A stretch of 18,714 bases of DNA from an uncultured Oscillospiraceae bacterium (GCA_934590505.1 CAKTPC010000028.1:1-18714), one strand, 5' to 3'; positions 1-6,882 are shown, numbered from the stretch's first letter. The notes: a model not told the origin generated them from the letters alone. Translations and numbers: made by a program.

Positions 1-81
1 ATTGAGGAAGCCGTCCACCTTGAGTATCCCGCCGGGCAGCACCTTTCCGTCAGTCAGTATTCTCTGTTCAAGAAGCTTCAT
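1..81 (-). CDS. xpt: Xanthine phosphoribosyltransferase, N-terminal fragment (runs off left edge)
   Basis: The minus strand from 81 downward encodes 27 residues beginning MKLLEQRILTDGKVLPGG and ending KVDGFLN, which matches the N-terminus of Xpt, whose family has a conserved VLKVDSFLNHQ segment. Xpt salvages xanthine to XMP using PRPP in the cytoplasm. A GGAGG ribosome site lies about 8 bases upstream of the ATG at 81; another ATG at 86 is out of frame. The gene diverges from the CotH operon. The visible leader from the predicted start of transcription is only about 58 nt, too short for the purine riboswitch that controls xpt in Bacillus. The rest of the protein is outside the window, so the call rests on the N-terminus only. 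Confidence 0.8.
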   Translation of the reverse strand, partial: MKLLEQRILTDGKVLPGGILKVDGFLN

Positions 82-145
82 GTCATGTTCCTCCGCTCAA
101 AATTTTATGCCGGAATGGGCAGATGCGTGTATAAACATGTCGTGT

Positions 146-174
146 ATTCTATCCCAAATTTCCTGGCTTTGCAA
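146..174 (-). promoter_or_regulatory. Sigma-A type promoter for xpt
   Basis: Read on the minus strand, TTGCAA (174-169), a 17-base spacer and TAGAAT (151-146). Transcription would start near 139, giving a leader of roughly 58 nt. Confidence 0.6.
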
Positions 175-189
175 GTGGCTTTATTCAGA

Positions 190-219
190 TTGACACAGAG
201 CCCCCTTCAGAAGTATAAT
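190..219 (+). promoter_or_regulatory. Sigma-A type promoter for the CotH-VTC-DUF4956 operon
   Basis: A consensus TTGACA (190-195), an 18-base spacer and a consensus TATAAT (214-219). Expected start of transcription is near 226, only about 15 bases before the ribosome site. Both hexamers are perfect, so vegetative expression is expected rather than strict control by a sporulation sigma factor. Confidence 0.75.
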
Positions 220-250
220 ATAGTGATTTTTTATTCCCATGGAGGAGCAA

Positions 251-2680
251 ATGGGCAGCAAGGAAAGAAAGATAATCCTCATTATTGCGCTTATCGTCGC
301 GGCGGCGGTCATCGCGGCCGTGTGCATATATAGGTCACCCGCATCTCCCACGGAGGAGCCCGCGGCAGAAAGCCCCGCCGCAGCCACTCCCGCGCCGCGC
401 ACGGACGATGACGGCAGCATTGTCATCAGCGAGCTTATGGAAAAAAACCGCGCCGTAGTGCGCGACGAGGACGGGGACTTCTCCGACTGGATAGAACTGC
501 ATAATGTCTCCGGTAAGGCCGTCAGTCTCGGCGGCTGGCGCATATCAGACAAGTCCGGCGCTCCGGGCTGGGCCTTCCCCGACGTCACGATAGAGCCGGG
601 TGAATATCTCCTCGTCTTTGCCTCCGGTAAGGACAAGACCACCAGTGAGCTTCATACGGACTTCTCCCTTTCCGGGGATGAGACGGTCTATCTGCTCTCC
701 CCTGCCGGCAGTGTCGCCGCGCAGTGTGCATGCGGCGGGACGGAGGCCGACGTCTCCATGGCCCTCGGCAACGGCGGTGAATGGGCGCAGTCCCTGTACC
801 CGACGCCCGGCTTTGAAAACAGCGCTGCCGGCTATGAAGCCTTTCAGGAGACCCTTGCTCCCGCGGACGCGCTCGTTATAAGCGAGGCCATGGTCGCGAA
901 CACCAAGACCTATTCCGACGGCACATTCGGTTACTGTGACTGGGTCGAGCTTAAAAACATTTCCGATTCCACCCTCTCGCTCTCGGGCTATTATCTGTCC
1001 GACAGCCTGAAGGACCTCGGCAAGTATGCCCTGCCAGACTCCACCCTCGCCCCGGGTGAGACGTTCATTATCCTCTGCGGCGCGGAGAGCGGCACAGGCG
1101 CAAATAACCTCGCTTCCTTCTCGCTCGACTCCTCATGCGAGCAGCTCTATCTGAGCCGCGGCGAGGAGATCGTCGACTTCGCCGCCCTGCGCGATATCCC
1201 CTATGAGTGCAGCTTCGGCCGCATGGACGGTGAAAACGGCTGGTTCTATTTTGCGCAGCCCAGCCCCGGCAAGGCAAACACAAACGGCGCGCGCCGCGTG
1301 TCGGCAAAGCCGGTGAACCTTACGCCCGACGGTGTTTTTGACGGGGTCGACAGCGTGACTGTTGAGCTGTCCGGCTCCGGTACCGTCCGCTACACGCTCG
1401 ACGGCTCGACGCCGACAGAGCGCAGCCCCGAATACAAGGAGGCTCTGACCATCAGCTCAACGAGTGTCGTTAAGGCCGTCTGTTTCGAGGAGGGCGCTCT
1501 GCCCAGCCGCGCGCTTGTGCTGAGCTATATCGTCAATGAAGGGCACAGTCTGCCCGTCGTCAGCCTTGTCTCTGATAGCGCCGCCGAGTTTTCGCTGATG
1601 TATAACGGTCCGGAAAAGGGCGTGGAGCTGCCCGCGAGCATCTCTCTTTACCGCGACGGCGGAGGCTTCACCGCGCCCTGCGGCGTCTCCCTCAACGGTG
1701 AGACGAGCTTGGTTCTGTCAAAGAAGAACATGTCGCTGCGCTTCCGCGGCTCTTACGGGCAGGAGACGCTGCAGTATGACATCTTCGGCGGGGGAGCCAC
1801 GGAGTTTACAAATCTGCTGCTGCGCGCCGGGCAGGATCAGGCACAGGCCATCATCCGCAATGAACTGAGCCAGAGCCTGTGCGAGAAGGCGGACATGGAC
1901 GTTGTCAACCAGCGCAGCATTTTCTGCGTGCTGTATGTAAACGGCGAATACAGCGGCATATACACGCTCAAGGAAAAGGCGAACAAGTACCTCTATGCCG
2001 CCGTCGCCGGGGTCGATCCTAACAGCGTCGAGGTCATTGAGGCCCCCGCCGAATACGGCACAGCCTTCTACGATGAGGTTGTCAGCTTTGCCCGCATGAA
2101 CGACCTGAGTCTTGACGAAAACTACGAACGCCTTGCTTCACTCGTCGATATGGACAGCCTTATCGACTGGCTGCTGATAGAGGGCTTCTGCGCAAACACA
2201 GACCTCACGAGCGGAAATCTCCGTTACTGCCGCTCGGATGACGCTGACGGCAAGTGGCATTTCATGTTTTATGACCTTGACGCGACCTTTTCCTCCCCCA
2301 TCACTACATACTCAAACCTTATGAGCGGCTATGGGCTGGACCATATTCAGGTGTCCTCCCTCGCGTATCGGCTCATGGAAAATGCCGGCTTCAAGGATCG
2401 CTTTCTCACCCGCGCGGCAAAGCTTATGGGCGATAAGCTCACGAATGAGGCCGTGATAAATGAGATAAACGCCATGGCTGAGGAGATCTCCGGCGAGGTC
2501 GAGCGCGATTTTTCGCGCTATGGCAAAAGCCGCGGCGACTGGGAATGGAACATTAAGCAGCTTATTCAGCTCGTCGGCGACGGCGACTGGCGTCAGCAGA
2601 ACATCGACGCGATCTGCTTCACCTTTGAGTTGAGCGACAGCGAGCGCAGCCATTACTTCGGGAGCATCGACGGCGAATGA
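251..2680 (+). CDS. CotH-kinase-family protein with two lamin-tail-like domains and a chitobiase C-terminal-like domain, membrane anchored
   Basis: This 809-aa protein starts best at 251, because GGAGGAG at 241-247 would be its ribosome site; an in-frame ATG at 239 lies over that site and is less likely. Residues about 7-26 form one hydrophobic signal anchor with no good lipobox, followed by a Pro/Ala/Glu-rich linker, so the bulk is outside the membrane. Two lamin-tail-like modules follow (about 55-160 with DWIELHNVSG, and about 205-305 with DWVELKNIS), then a chitobiase/hexosaminidase C-terminal-like module (about 370-425, RYTLDGSTP). The C-terminal half (about 430-800) is a CotH domain containing SLRFRG, RNELSQSL, YSGIYTLKEK and the acidic FYDLDATF motif near residue 675. 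In Bacillus, CotH phosphorylates spore-coat proteins. Here the gene is first in an operon with a VTC polymerase, so an envelope substrate is plausible. Its substrate is unknown. Confidence 0.85.
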   Translation: MGSKERKIILIIALIVAAAVIAAVCIYRSPASPTEEPAAESPAAATPAPRTDDDGSIVISELMEKNRAVVRDEDGDFSDWIELHNVSGKAVSLGGWRISDKSGAPGWAFPDVTIEPGEYLLVFASGKDKTTSELHTDFSLSGDETVYLLSPAGSVAAQCACGGTEADVSMALGNGGEWAQSLYPTPGFENSAAGYEAFQETLAPADALVISEAMVANTKTYSDGTFGYCDWVELKNISDSTLSLSGYYLSDSLKDLGKYALPDSTLAPGETFIILCGAESGTGANNLASFSLDSSCEQLYLSRGEEIVDFAALRDIPYECSFGRMDGENGWFYFAQPSPGKANTNGARRVSAKPVNLTPDGVFDGVDSVTVELSGSGTVRYTLDGSTPTERSPEYKEALTISSTSVVKAVCFEEGALPSRALVLSYIVNEGHSLPVVSLVSDSAAEFSLMYNGPEKGVELPASISLYRDGGGFTAPCGVSLNGETSLVLSKKNMSLRFRGSYGQETLQYDIFGGGATEFTNLLLRAGQDQAQAIIRNELSQSLCEKADMDVVNQRSIFCVLYVNGEYSGIYTLKEKANKYLYAAVAGVDPNSVEVIEAPAEYGTAFYDEVVSFARMNDLSLDENYERLASLVDMDSLIDWLLIEGFCANTDLTSGNLRYCRSDDADGKWHFMFYDLDATFSSPITTYSNLMSGYGLDHIQVSSLAYRLMENAGFKDRFLTRAAKLMGDKLTNEAVINEINAMAEEISGEVERDFSRYGKSRGDWEWNIKQLIQLVGDGDWRQQNIDAICFTFELSDSERSHYFGSIDGE

Positions 2681-3399
2681 AGAACACAAGGCTGAACTTC
2701 AAAAGAAACGAAAAGAAATATCTGCTCTCCCCGGAGCGCTATGAGGCGCTGTGGTCAGAGCTTTCGCCGCGGCTCGTCCCGGACGAGTATTTCAGCAGCA
2801 CCGTGTGCAGCGTCTATTACGACAGCGGTGATTACGAGCTTATCCGCCGCTCGATAGAGGCGCCTGTATACAAGGAAAAGCTCAGGGTGCGCAGCTACGG
2901 CGTGCCCGCGCCCGACGGCAAAGTGTTCGTCGAGCTCAAGAAAAAATTCAAGGGCACGGTCTACAAGCGCCGTGTGCAGACCACCGCGGAGTGCGCCGAG
3001 GCGTGGCTCTCCGGGCTCTCTCCCGCACCGGAGGACGGTCAGGTCTGCCGGGAGATAGACTGGTTCCTGCGCATGCACGAGCCGGTGCCGAAGATATTCA
3101 TCGCCTGCGGCCGCGAGGCCTACGTCGCCGACGGCGCACCGGAGCTGCGCTTCACCTTCGACCGCGACATACGCTGGCGCGAGGAGGAGCTGAGTCTCTG
3201 CGCCGGTACGCACGGCACTCCGCTGCTCGGCAGCGGGCAGGTGCTCATGGAGATAAAAATACCGGATGCCGCCCCGCTGTGGCTGGCCGACATGCTCAGC
3301 CGCCTTGAGGTGTTCCCGACAGGCTTTTCAAAGTACGGCAACTGCTACAGGTCCGGGCTCATACAAAAATATTTCGATGGAGTGATCACAATTGCTTAA
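2677..3399 (+). CDS. VTC-domain polyphosphate polymerase
   Basis: This 240-aa protein is essentially a lone VTC domain, the catalytic tunnel domain of yeast Vtc4, which makes polyphosphate from nucleoside triphosphate. The family's basic and acidic positions are all visible: FKRNEKKY (8-15), KLRVRSYG (68-75, R70 and R72), FVELKKK (84-90), VYKRR (95-99), ACGREAY (143-149), LRFTFDRDI (157-165), the metal-binding Glu in MEIK (E192) and GFSKYGNCY (216-224, K219). It has no membrane segment, so it should be cytoplasmic or held by a partner. Its ATG overlaps the TGA of the CotH gene (ATGA), and its 3' end overlaps the next start, implying translational coupling with both neighbours. The completeness of the active site argues for a working enzyme. 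The direct product has not been shown for this branch. Confidence 0.85.
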   Translation: MKNTRLNFKRNEKKYLLSPERYEALWSELSPRLVPDEYFSSTVCSVYYDSGDYELIRRSIEAPVYKEKLRVRSYGVPAPDGKVFVELKKKFKGTVYKRRVQTTAECAEAWLSGLSPAPEDGQVCREIDWFLRMHEPVPKIFIACGREAYVADGAPELRFTFDRDIRWREEELSLCAGTHGTPLLGSGQVLMEIKIPDAAPLWLADMLSRLEVFPTGFSKYGNCYRSGLIQKYFDGVITIA

Positions 3400-4054
3400 C
3401 AGCGTCATTACCGAAAGCATCACCCTGCAAAGCTTTCTTATCTGCATTTTTTCCTCACTCGCGCTCGGAGTGCTTACGGCGCTCGTTTTCACCGCGCACG
3501 GCCATCACACCGGCTCGCTCACGCTGTCGCTGGCAATGCTGCCGCCCGTTGTCGCGCTCATAATCATGCTCGTCAACGGCAACATCGGTGCGGGGCTTGC
3601 CGTCGCGGGTACCTTCGCGCTGGTGCGCTTCCGCAGCGTGCCCGGCAGCGCGAAGGAGATCACGGGGCTGTTCTTCTCTGTCGCGCTCGGCCTTGCCTGC
3701 GGCATGGGCTATGTCGCCATAGCGGGGCTGTTTTTCGTGATAATCTCGCTGTTTCTGCTGCTGCTCGAGCGCTTCCGATTCGGACAGAACAGTCCCGCCG
3801 AGCGTCAGCTCAAGATAACCATCCCGGAAAACCTCGACTATGACGGGCTGTTTGACGACCTGCTCGATGAGTACACGCTGGAGCATGAGCTTGTCCGCGT
3901 GCGCACCACCAACATGGGTACGCTCTATGAGCTGACCTACAACATCCGCCTGCGCGGCAAGGACATCAGCAAGGACTTCATCGACGCGCTGCGCTGCCGC
4001 AACGGCAACCTCACCGTCAGCTGCGGGCGCGAGGCCGACAGGGACATGATGTAA
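3392..4054 (+). CDS. DUF4956 multi-pass membrane protein with a cytoplasmic C-terminal domain
   Basis: A 220-aa protein with hydrophobic segments at about 13-33, 46-62, 65-78, 92-108 and 109-126. They surround a conserved-looking stretch, ALVRFRSVPGSAKEI (76-90), recognisable as the DUF4956 family. The segment arrangement and the GxxxAGTxALVRFR pattern recall MgtC/SapB proteins, and the soluble tail (about 133-220) could be an ACT-like fold as in MgtC; both comparisons are inference. The start is a TTG at 3392, with GGAG at 3379-3382 upstream and an 8-base overlap with the VTC stop codon. This weak start may set a low ratio of membrane protein to polymerase. Operon position suggests a membrane partner or channel for the VTC enzyme. 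Function unknown. Confidence 0.8.
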   Translation: MLNSVITESITLQSFLICIFSSLALGVLTALVFTAHGHHTGSLTLSLAMLPPVVALIIMLVNGNIGAGLAVAGTFALVRFRSVPGSAKEITGLFFSVALGLACGMGYVAIAGLFFVIISLFLLLLERFRFGQNSPAERQLKITIPENLDYDGLFDDLLDEYTLEHELVRVRTTNMGTLYELTYNIRLRGKDISKDFIDALRCRNGNLTVSCGREADRDMM

Positions 4055-4065
4055 AATCGCTTGTC

Positions 4066-4085
4066 AAAGAACCGCGGGTTCTTTT
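4066..4085 (+). terminator. Hairpin after DUF4956, first of two
   Basis: AAAGAACC (4066-4073), loop GCG, GGTTCTTT (4077-4084), directly followed by T and then GCAAAA. A related hairpin with the same 8-bp arms lies at 16948-16986, and both are followed 9-10 bases later by TCTGCGAGGCTTTT, so this is also one copy of a dispersed repeat. Confidence 0.6.
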
Positions 4086-4126
4086 GCAAAAACTCTGCGA
4101 GGCTTTTTACTCGGTTAAAGCTTCAA

Positions 4127-4161
4127 GCCTCGCTGCGGTATATACTGCAGCGAGGCCTTTT
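4127..4161 (+). terminator. Rho-independent terminator of the CotH operon
   Basis: Perfect 10-bp stem GCCTCGCTGC (4127-4136) and GCAGCGAGGC (4147-4156), 10-base loop, then CTTTTC. An upstream GCGAGGC (4097-4103) can pair with the left arm instead, so an alternative fold exists. Confidence 0.8.
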
Positions 4162-4189
4162 CACATGAGTTTCTGGAATAATATGGTAA

Positions 4190-4318
4190 TTCGACAAGTT
4201 TCGACGCGTTTTCTAAAAAACATCATACCAAATTGTCGAAATTACTTGAAATACATACCAATATGCAATATTATGTCAACAAATATTCTTGGTTGTTCGA
4301 CAAAATTCTGTTGTCGCA
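4190..4318 (+). promoter_or_regulatory. Cluster of Spo0A boxes upstream of spo0A (autoregulatory region)
   Basis: In the AT-rich leader of spo0A, exact matches to the Spo0A box TGTCGAA or its complement occur at 4190-4196 (minus), 4234-4240 (plus) and 4296-4302 (minus). One-mismatch copies lie at 4200-4206 (minus, TTCGACG) and 4312-4318 (plus, TGTCGCA). In Bacillus and Clostridium, Spo0A~P binds such boxes to tune its own gene. A weak sigma-H-like pair (GGTGGAACC at 4355-4363, ACTGAATTG at 4377-4385, 13 bases apart) sits closer to the gene. The rest of 4162-4417 shows no coding potential I trust. Confidence 0.75.
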
Positions 4319-4417
4319 AAAGTGTTAACTATGGTAAATTTAATGCGACATGACGGTGGAACCTACATTCAGAAGTACTGAATTGCTCCGCATATCGCAT
4401 AACGGGAGGATAAAATT

Positions 4418-5215
4418 ATGGAAACCAGAACTCGCATTCTCGCAGCAGACTCGAACAAGGATTTTTGCAGACAGCTCACGGAGCTTATCGCCCAAGAGGG
4501 CGATATGGAGATCGTGGGCACGGCATCAGACGGCACGGAAACGCTGGCGCTACTATCTGAGGAGAAGCCCGATATCCTTCTGCTCGACCTGGTGCTGCCA
4601 AAACTCGACGGGCTTGAGGTACTGCGCCGCCTGCCGGAAACAGGCGCAAAGTGCCGCACGATCGTGCTGTCGGGCTTTGTCAACAGCAAGGTGATCAGTG
4701 ACTGTACCAACTACGGCGTTGATTATTTCATGCCGAAGCCCTGCGACGTGCCGGCTCTGCTGACGAGGATCAGGCAGCTTGCCGGACGGGAGAGTTATTC
4801 CATGCCCGCAGCGGGAATAGACTGCCGCGAATCGTCCGTGGCCGCACGCGACGACGCTCAGCTTGAGGCTGTCGTCACGGATATAATCCATGAGATAGGC
4901 GTACCCGCGCATATAAAGGGCTATCAGTATCTGCGCGAGGCGATCATTCTCACCATCAAGGATATGGACATGATAAACGCCGTGACCAAGGTGCTCTACC
5001 CGGAGGTCGCGAAGCGCTACAACACCACTCCCTCACGCGTCGAACGTGCGATACGCCATGCCATAGAGGTCGCGTGGGATCGCGGAGATATCGAGACTCT
5101 CCAGAAGTTCTTCGGCTACACGGTTTCCAACATAAAGGGCAAGCCCACAAACTCGGAGTTCATCGCGATGATCGCCGACAATCTCAGCCTGCGGCGAAAG
5201 CACGCGATAAAATAA
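4418..5215 (+). CDS. spo0A: Stage 0 sporulation protein A, master regulator of sporulation
   Basis: A full-length 265-aa Spo0A. The receiver domain (1 to about 122) has the phosphoacceptor D57 in ILLLDLVLPKLDG, the conserved switch Ser in IVLSGF and Lys in FMPKP. A linker leads to the Spo0A C-terminal DNA-binding domain (about 148-265), which contains EIGVPAHIKGYQYLREAI and the recognition helix region SRVERAIRHAIEVAWDRG, the signature of the family. One oddity: the acidic pocket reads ADSNKD (D11, S12), where Bacillus Spo0A has two consecutive aspartates. GGGAGGA at 4404-4410 is the ribosome site. The gene is monocistronic here, flanked by terminators, and lacks the spoIVB neighbour found in many Firmicutes. 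It implies an endospore former or a close relative of one. Confidence 0.97.
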   Translation: METRTRILAADSNKDFCRQLTELIAQEGDMEIVGTASDGTETLALLSEEKPDILLLDLVLPKLDGLEVLRRLPETGAKCRTIVLSGFVNSKVISDCTNYGVDYFMPKPCDVPALLTRIRQLAGRESYSMPAAGIDCRESSVAARDDAQLEAVVTDIIHEIGVPAHIKGYQYLREAIILTIKDMDMINAVTKVLYPEVAKRYNTTPSRVERAIRHAIEVAWDRGDIETLQKFFGYTVSNIKGKPTNSEFIAMIADNLSLRRKHAIK

Positions 5216-5252
5216 GAAAACGGCGGTATACCAAAGCGACACCAAACGCAGT

Positions 5253-5288
5253 AAAGCGACGGTCAAAAAATGACCGTCGCTTTGTTGT
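5253..5288. terminator. Bidirectional terminator between spo0A and the DUF3810 gene
   Basis: Perfect 13-bp stem AAAGCGACGGTCA (5253-5265) and TGACCGTCGCTTT (5271-5283) with an AAAAA loop, followed on the plus strand by GTTGTTTT. It lies between two converging genes and can serve both. Confidence 0.9.
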
Positions 5289-5349
5289 TTTGAATGCGCC
5301 CTATTGAAGCGCAGCAGGGTACAGGATAATGCCCGGCGAGGCCCATCCG

Positions 5350-6492
5350 TCACACGAGGCCGAAGTGTGCAAGCGCCGTGTTGTAATAGTAGTTCACCAG
5401 CAGGTCGACGCAGGCGCCGTAGCTCCTCATGCCGAGCTTCTGGTCATAGCTTTGCAGGAAGCCCTCGTACACGGTGTTTGAAACGCTCTGCACAGGCGTC
5501 TCGAACTGCGCCCAGTATTCGCGGCTCGCCGCGAGGTCGGCAAGCACGCCATCACTCAGGCCGCGGTAGACCTCCTGCCACGCTCCGGGATCGGCGCTGT
5601 AAAGGGCGTTGCCAAGGTGTGTATATGCGAGCAGGCAGGCCGAGTAGCAGTAGTCGGCGTCGCCGTATTCAAGGCAGGCCAGCACCGCGGTGAAGTTTGC
5701 CTCCTGTTCGCGCGCAACACCGCGCTGGTGCGACAGCTCATGTGCGATCGTTGAGGCGAAGAGCGCGCCGGGAAAGTCCGTGTTGACGTTTGCCTCCGCC
5801 GTGAACGGGAAGAAAAAGCCCGTGAAATCCAGATAGCTCATTACACGCGAGAAGTGCACGCCCTTTGCGCGTATATCCGGTCCCTCAAGGCAGGGAAACT
5901 CCTCCTCGGCGGCCTTAAAGACCTCGTCCGAGCGCGCCAGCAGCGCTGTGCGGTCAGCGGCATACTGCCCGTTTTCGTCACGCTCCACCTCGCGCCCATA
6001 TTTGTTGAGCAGGTCAGCAAAATATACCGTCACCGTCTCCAGCTGCTCAGCGGAGATCTCCCCGCTCTCAAGCCCGCTTGCGTCGAGGAAGCTGTCGCCG
6101 TAGTAGTAAGTGCCCCACAGCAGGCAGAACAGCGCGTATATCGCAAGCCCCGCCGAAAGCAGCCGCAGCACCAGCGTATAGAGCCTTTGCAGCCGCCCCG
6201 GGCGCACGATCAGCAGCACGAGCGTTACAAATATGTACCCCGCTATACTCACGGCAAATATGCCTATCAGCAGTTCCGCCAGCGAGAACTCGAACTTTGC
6301 CGCGAAGGTCGCCATGACCCGGTGCAGCGGGCGTATGGCCTTCTGCGACATGGACTGCATCAGCGCGTAATTACCCCGCAGCAGCAGGTGCAGCGCAATG
6401 ATGAGTGCGCTTATCAGGGCAACGATGTGTGCCGCCGGACAGAGCCGGTACAACGCGGCGATCCCGCGTCTTTTTCTTGTCTCGGTATCCAT
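5350..6492 (-). CDS. DUF3810-family membrane protein with HExxH zinc-protease motif
   Basis: A 380-aa protein with three N-terminal membrane helices (about 20-38, 72-96, 106-127) and a large soluble domain. That domain carries HELSHQRGVAREQEANF: an HExxH zinc motif at 251-255, with E262 or E264 as possible third ligand. The length and the helix-plus-HELSH layout fit DUF3810, a metallopeptidase-like family whose substrates are unknown. It is monocistronic. No good ribosome site precedes the ATG at 6492 (upstream bases are GT-rich with a TAGTATTAT box only about 10 bases away), so translation may be weak or the leader extremely short. Starting at a later Met would delete the first helix, so I keep 6492. 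Confidence 0.8.
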   Translation of the reverse strand: MDTETRKRRGIAALYRLCPAAHIVALISALIIALHLLLRGNYALMQSMSQKAIRPLHRVMATFAAKFEFSLAELLIGIFAVSIAGYIFVTLVLLIVRPGRLQRLYTLVLRLLSAGLAIYALFCLLWGTYYYGDSFLDASGLESGEISAEQLETVTVYFADLLNKYGREVERDENGQYAADRTALLARSDEVFKAAEEEFPCLEGPDIRAKGVHFSRVMSYLDFTGFFFPFTAEANVNTDFPGALFASTIAHELSHQRGVAREQEANFTAVLACLEYGDADYCYSACLLAYTHLGNALYSADPGAWQEVYRGLSDGVLADLAASREYWAQFETPVQSVSNTVYEGFLQSYDQKLGMRSYGACVDLLVNYYYNTALAHFGLV

Positions 6493-6540
6493 AGTACCAT
6501 AATACTACAAACCCCGTCCCCCGGCAAGAAAGAATACTTG

Positions 6541-6589
6541 GAAAAGCACCGTGCCGCTGCCGGGGGCAGAGGAAGGCTCGGTGCTTTTC
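6541..6589. terminator. Long hairpin upstream of the DUF3810 gene
   Basis: Perfect 11-bp arms GAAAAGCACCG (6541-6551) and CGGTGCTTTTC (6579-6589) enclose a smaller hairpin, CTGCC (6557-6561) with GGCAG (6565-6569). It could be a second terminator for minus-strand transcription coming from the tRNA side, insulating the DUF3810 gene. Confidence 0.5.
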
Positions 6590-6633
6590 TCCCGGCACGT
6601 CATTCACTGCCGCTCCTGTTCGAATCCCGATTT

Positions 6634-6671
6634 AAAAAAGTAATCCGGATACCATTCGGTATCCGGATTAC
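6634..6671 (-). terminator. Original terminator of the tRNA-Arg gene, displaced by the integrated element
   Basis: On the minus strand, directly after the CCA-equivalent end of the partial tRNA copy, a 14-bp perfect stem GTAATCCGGATACC (6640-6653) and GGTATCCGGATTAC (6658-6671) with a four-base loop is followed by six T residues (6639-6634). This is the layout expected for the native tRNA terminator before integration separated it from the 5' half of the gene. Confidence 0.85.
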
Positions 6672-6716
6672 TGGCACGCCGTAAGGGATTCGAACCCCTG
6701 ACCTTCTGGTCCGTAG
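6672..6716. repeat. Left attachment-site repeat (3' half of tRNA-Arg)
   Basis: These 45 bases are identical to 9374-9418, the 3' end of the intact tRNA-Arg including CCA, the T arm and the anticodon loop up to CTACGG. At 6717 the match ends (GTTGTC against CCAGAC), so the 5' half of a tRNA is missing here. It is the classical scar of tyrosine-integrase insertion into a tRNA gene. Confidence 0.93.
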
Positions 6717-6831
6717 GTTGTCTCAAGGGCAAATTGGAACCGTTTTGGCTCCAATTGGTGCTTTTTACCACTGTTCGCTCGGCAAACTTTCCGTTGTCTC
6801 CATCCAGTCCTACCAGCTCCAATCCTATTCT

Positions 6832-6851
6832 GGGTCAAAAGTGGGTCAAAA
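6832..6851 (+). repeat. Paired TGGGTCAAAA direct repeats near the left att site
   Basis: Two identical 10-base copies start at 6831 and 6842, one helical turn apart and about 115 bp inside the left att repeat. A similar GGGTC pair lies near the right end (9282-9298). Together they could be arm-type binding sites of the integrase; this is inference from spacing and position. An imperfect inverted repeat (AATTGGA 6732-6738, TCCAATT 6750-6756) lies between them and att. Confidence 0.45.
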
Positions 6852-6882
6852 AAGAATTTTATAATTACAAACTGGAATTGAC

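Noticed and set aside
82..189. Purine riboswitch in the xpt leader
   Set aside because: The leader predicted from the promoter at 146-174 is too short, and I find none of the conserved purine-aptamer loop sequences in the minus strand here.
239..250. Upstream ATG at 239 as the start of the CotH gene
   Set aside because: It overlaps the GGAGGAG site that serves the ATG at 251 and has no ribosome site of its own.
4084..4353. Open frame between DUF4956 and spo0A
   Set aside because: It crosses a terminator and the Spo0A boxes, has no ribosome site and has no protein-like composition.
6616..6636. tRNA T-loop-like GTTCGAATCCC on the plus strand
   Set aside because: The flanking bases do not form a T stem or any other tRNA arm, so it is a chance match or a very old remnant.
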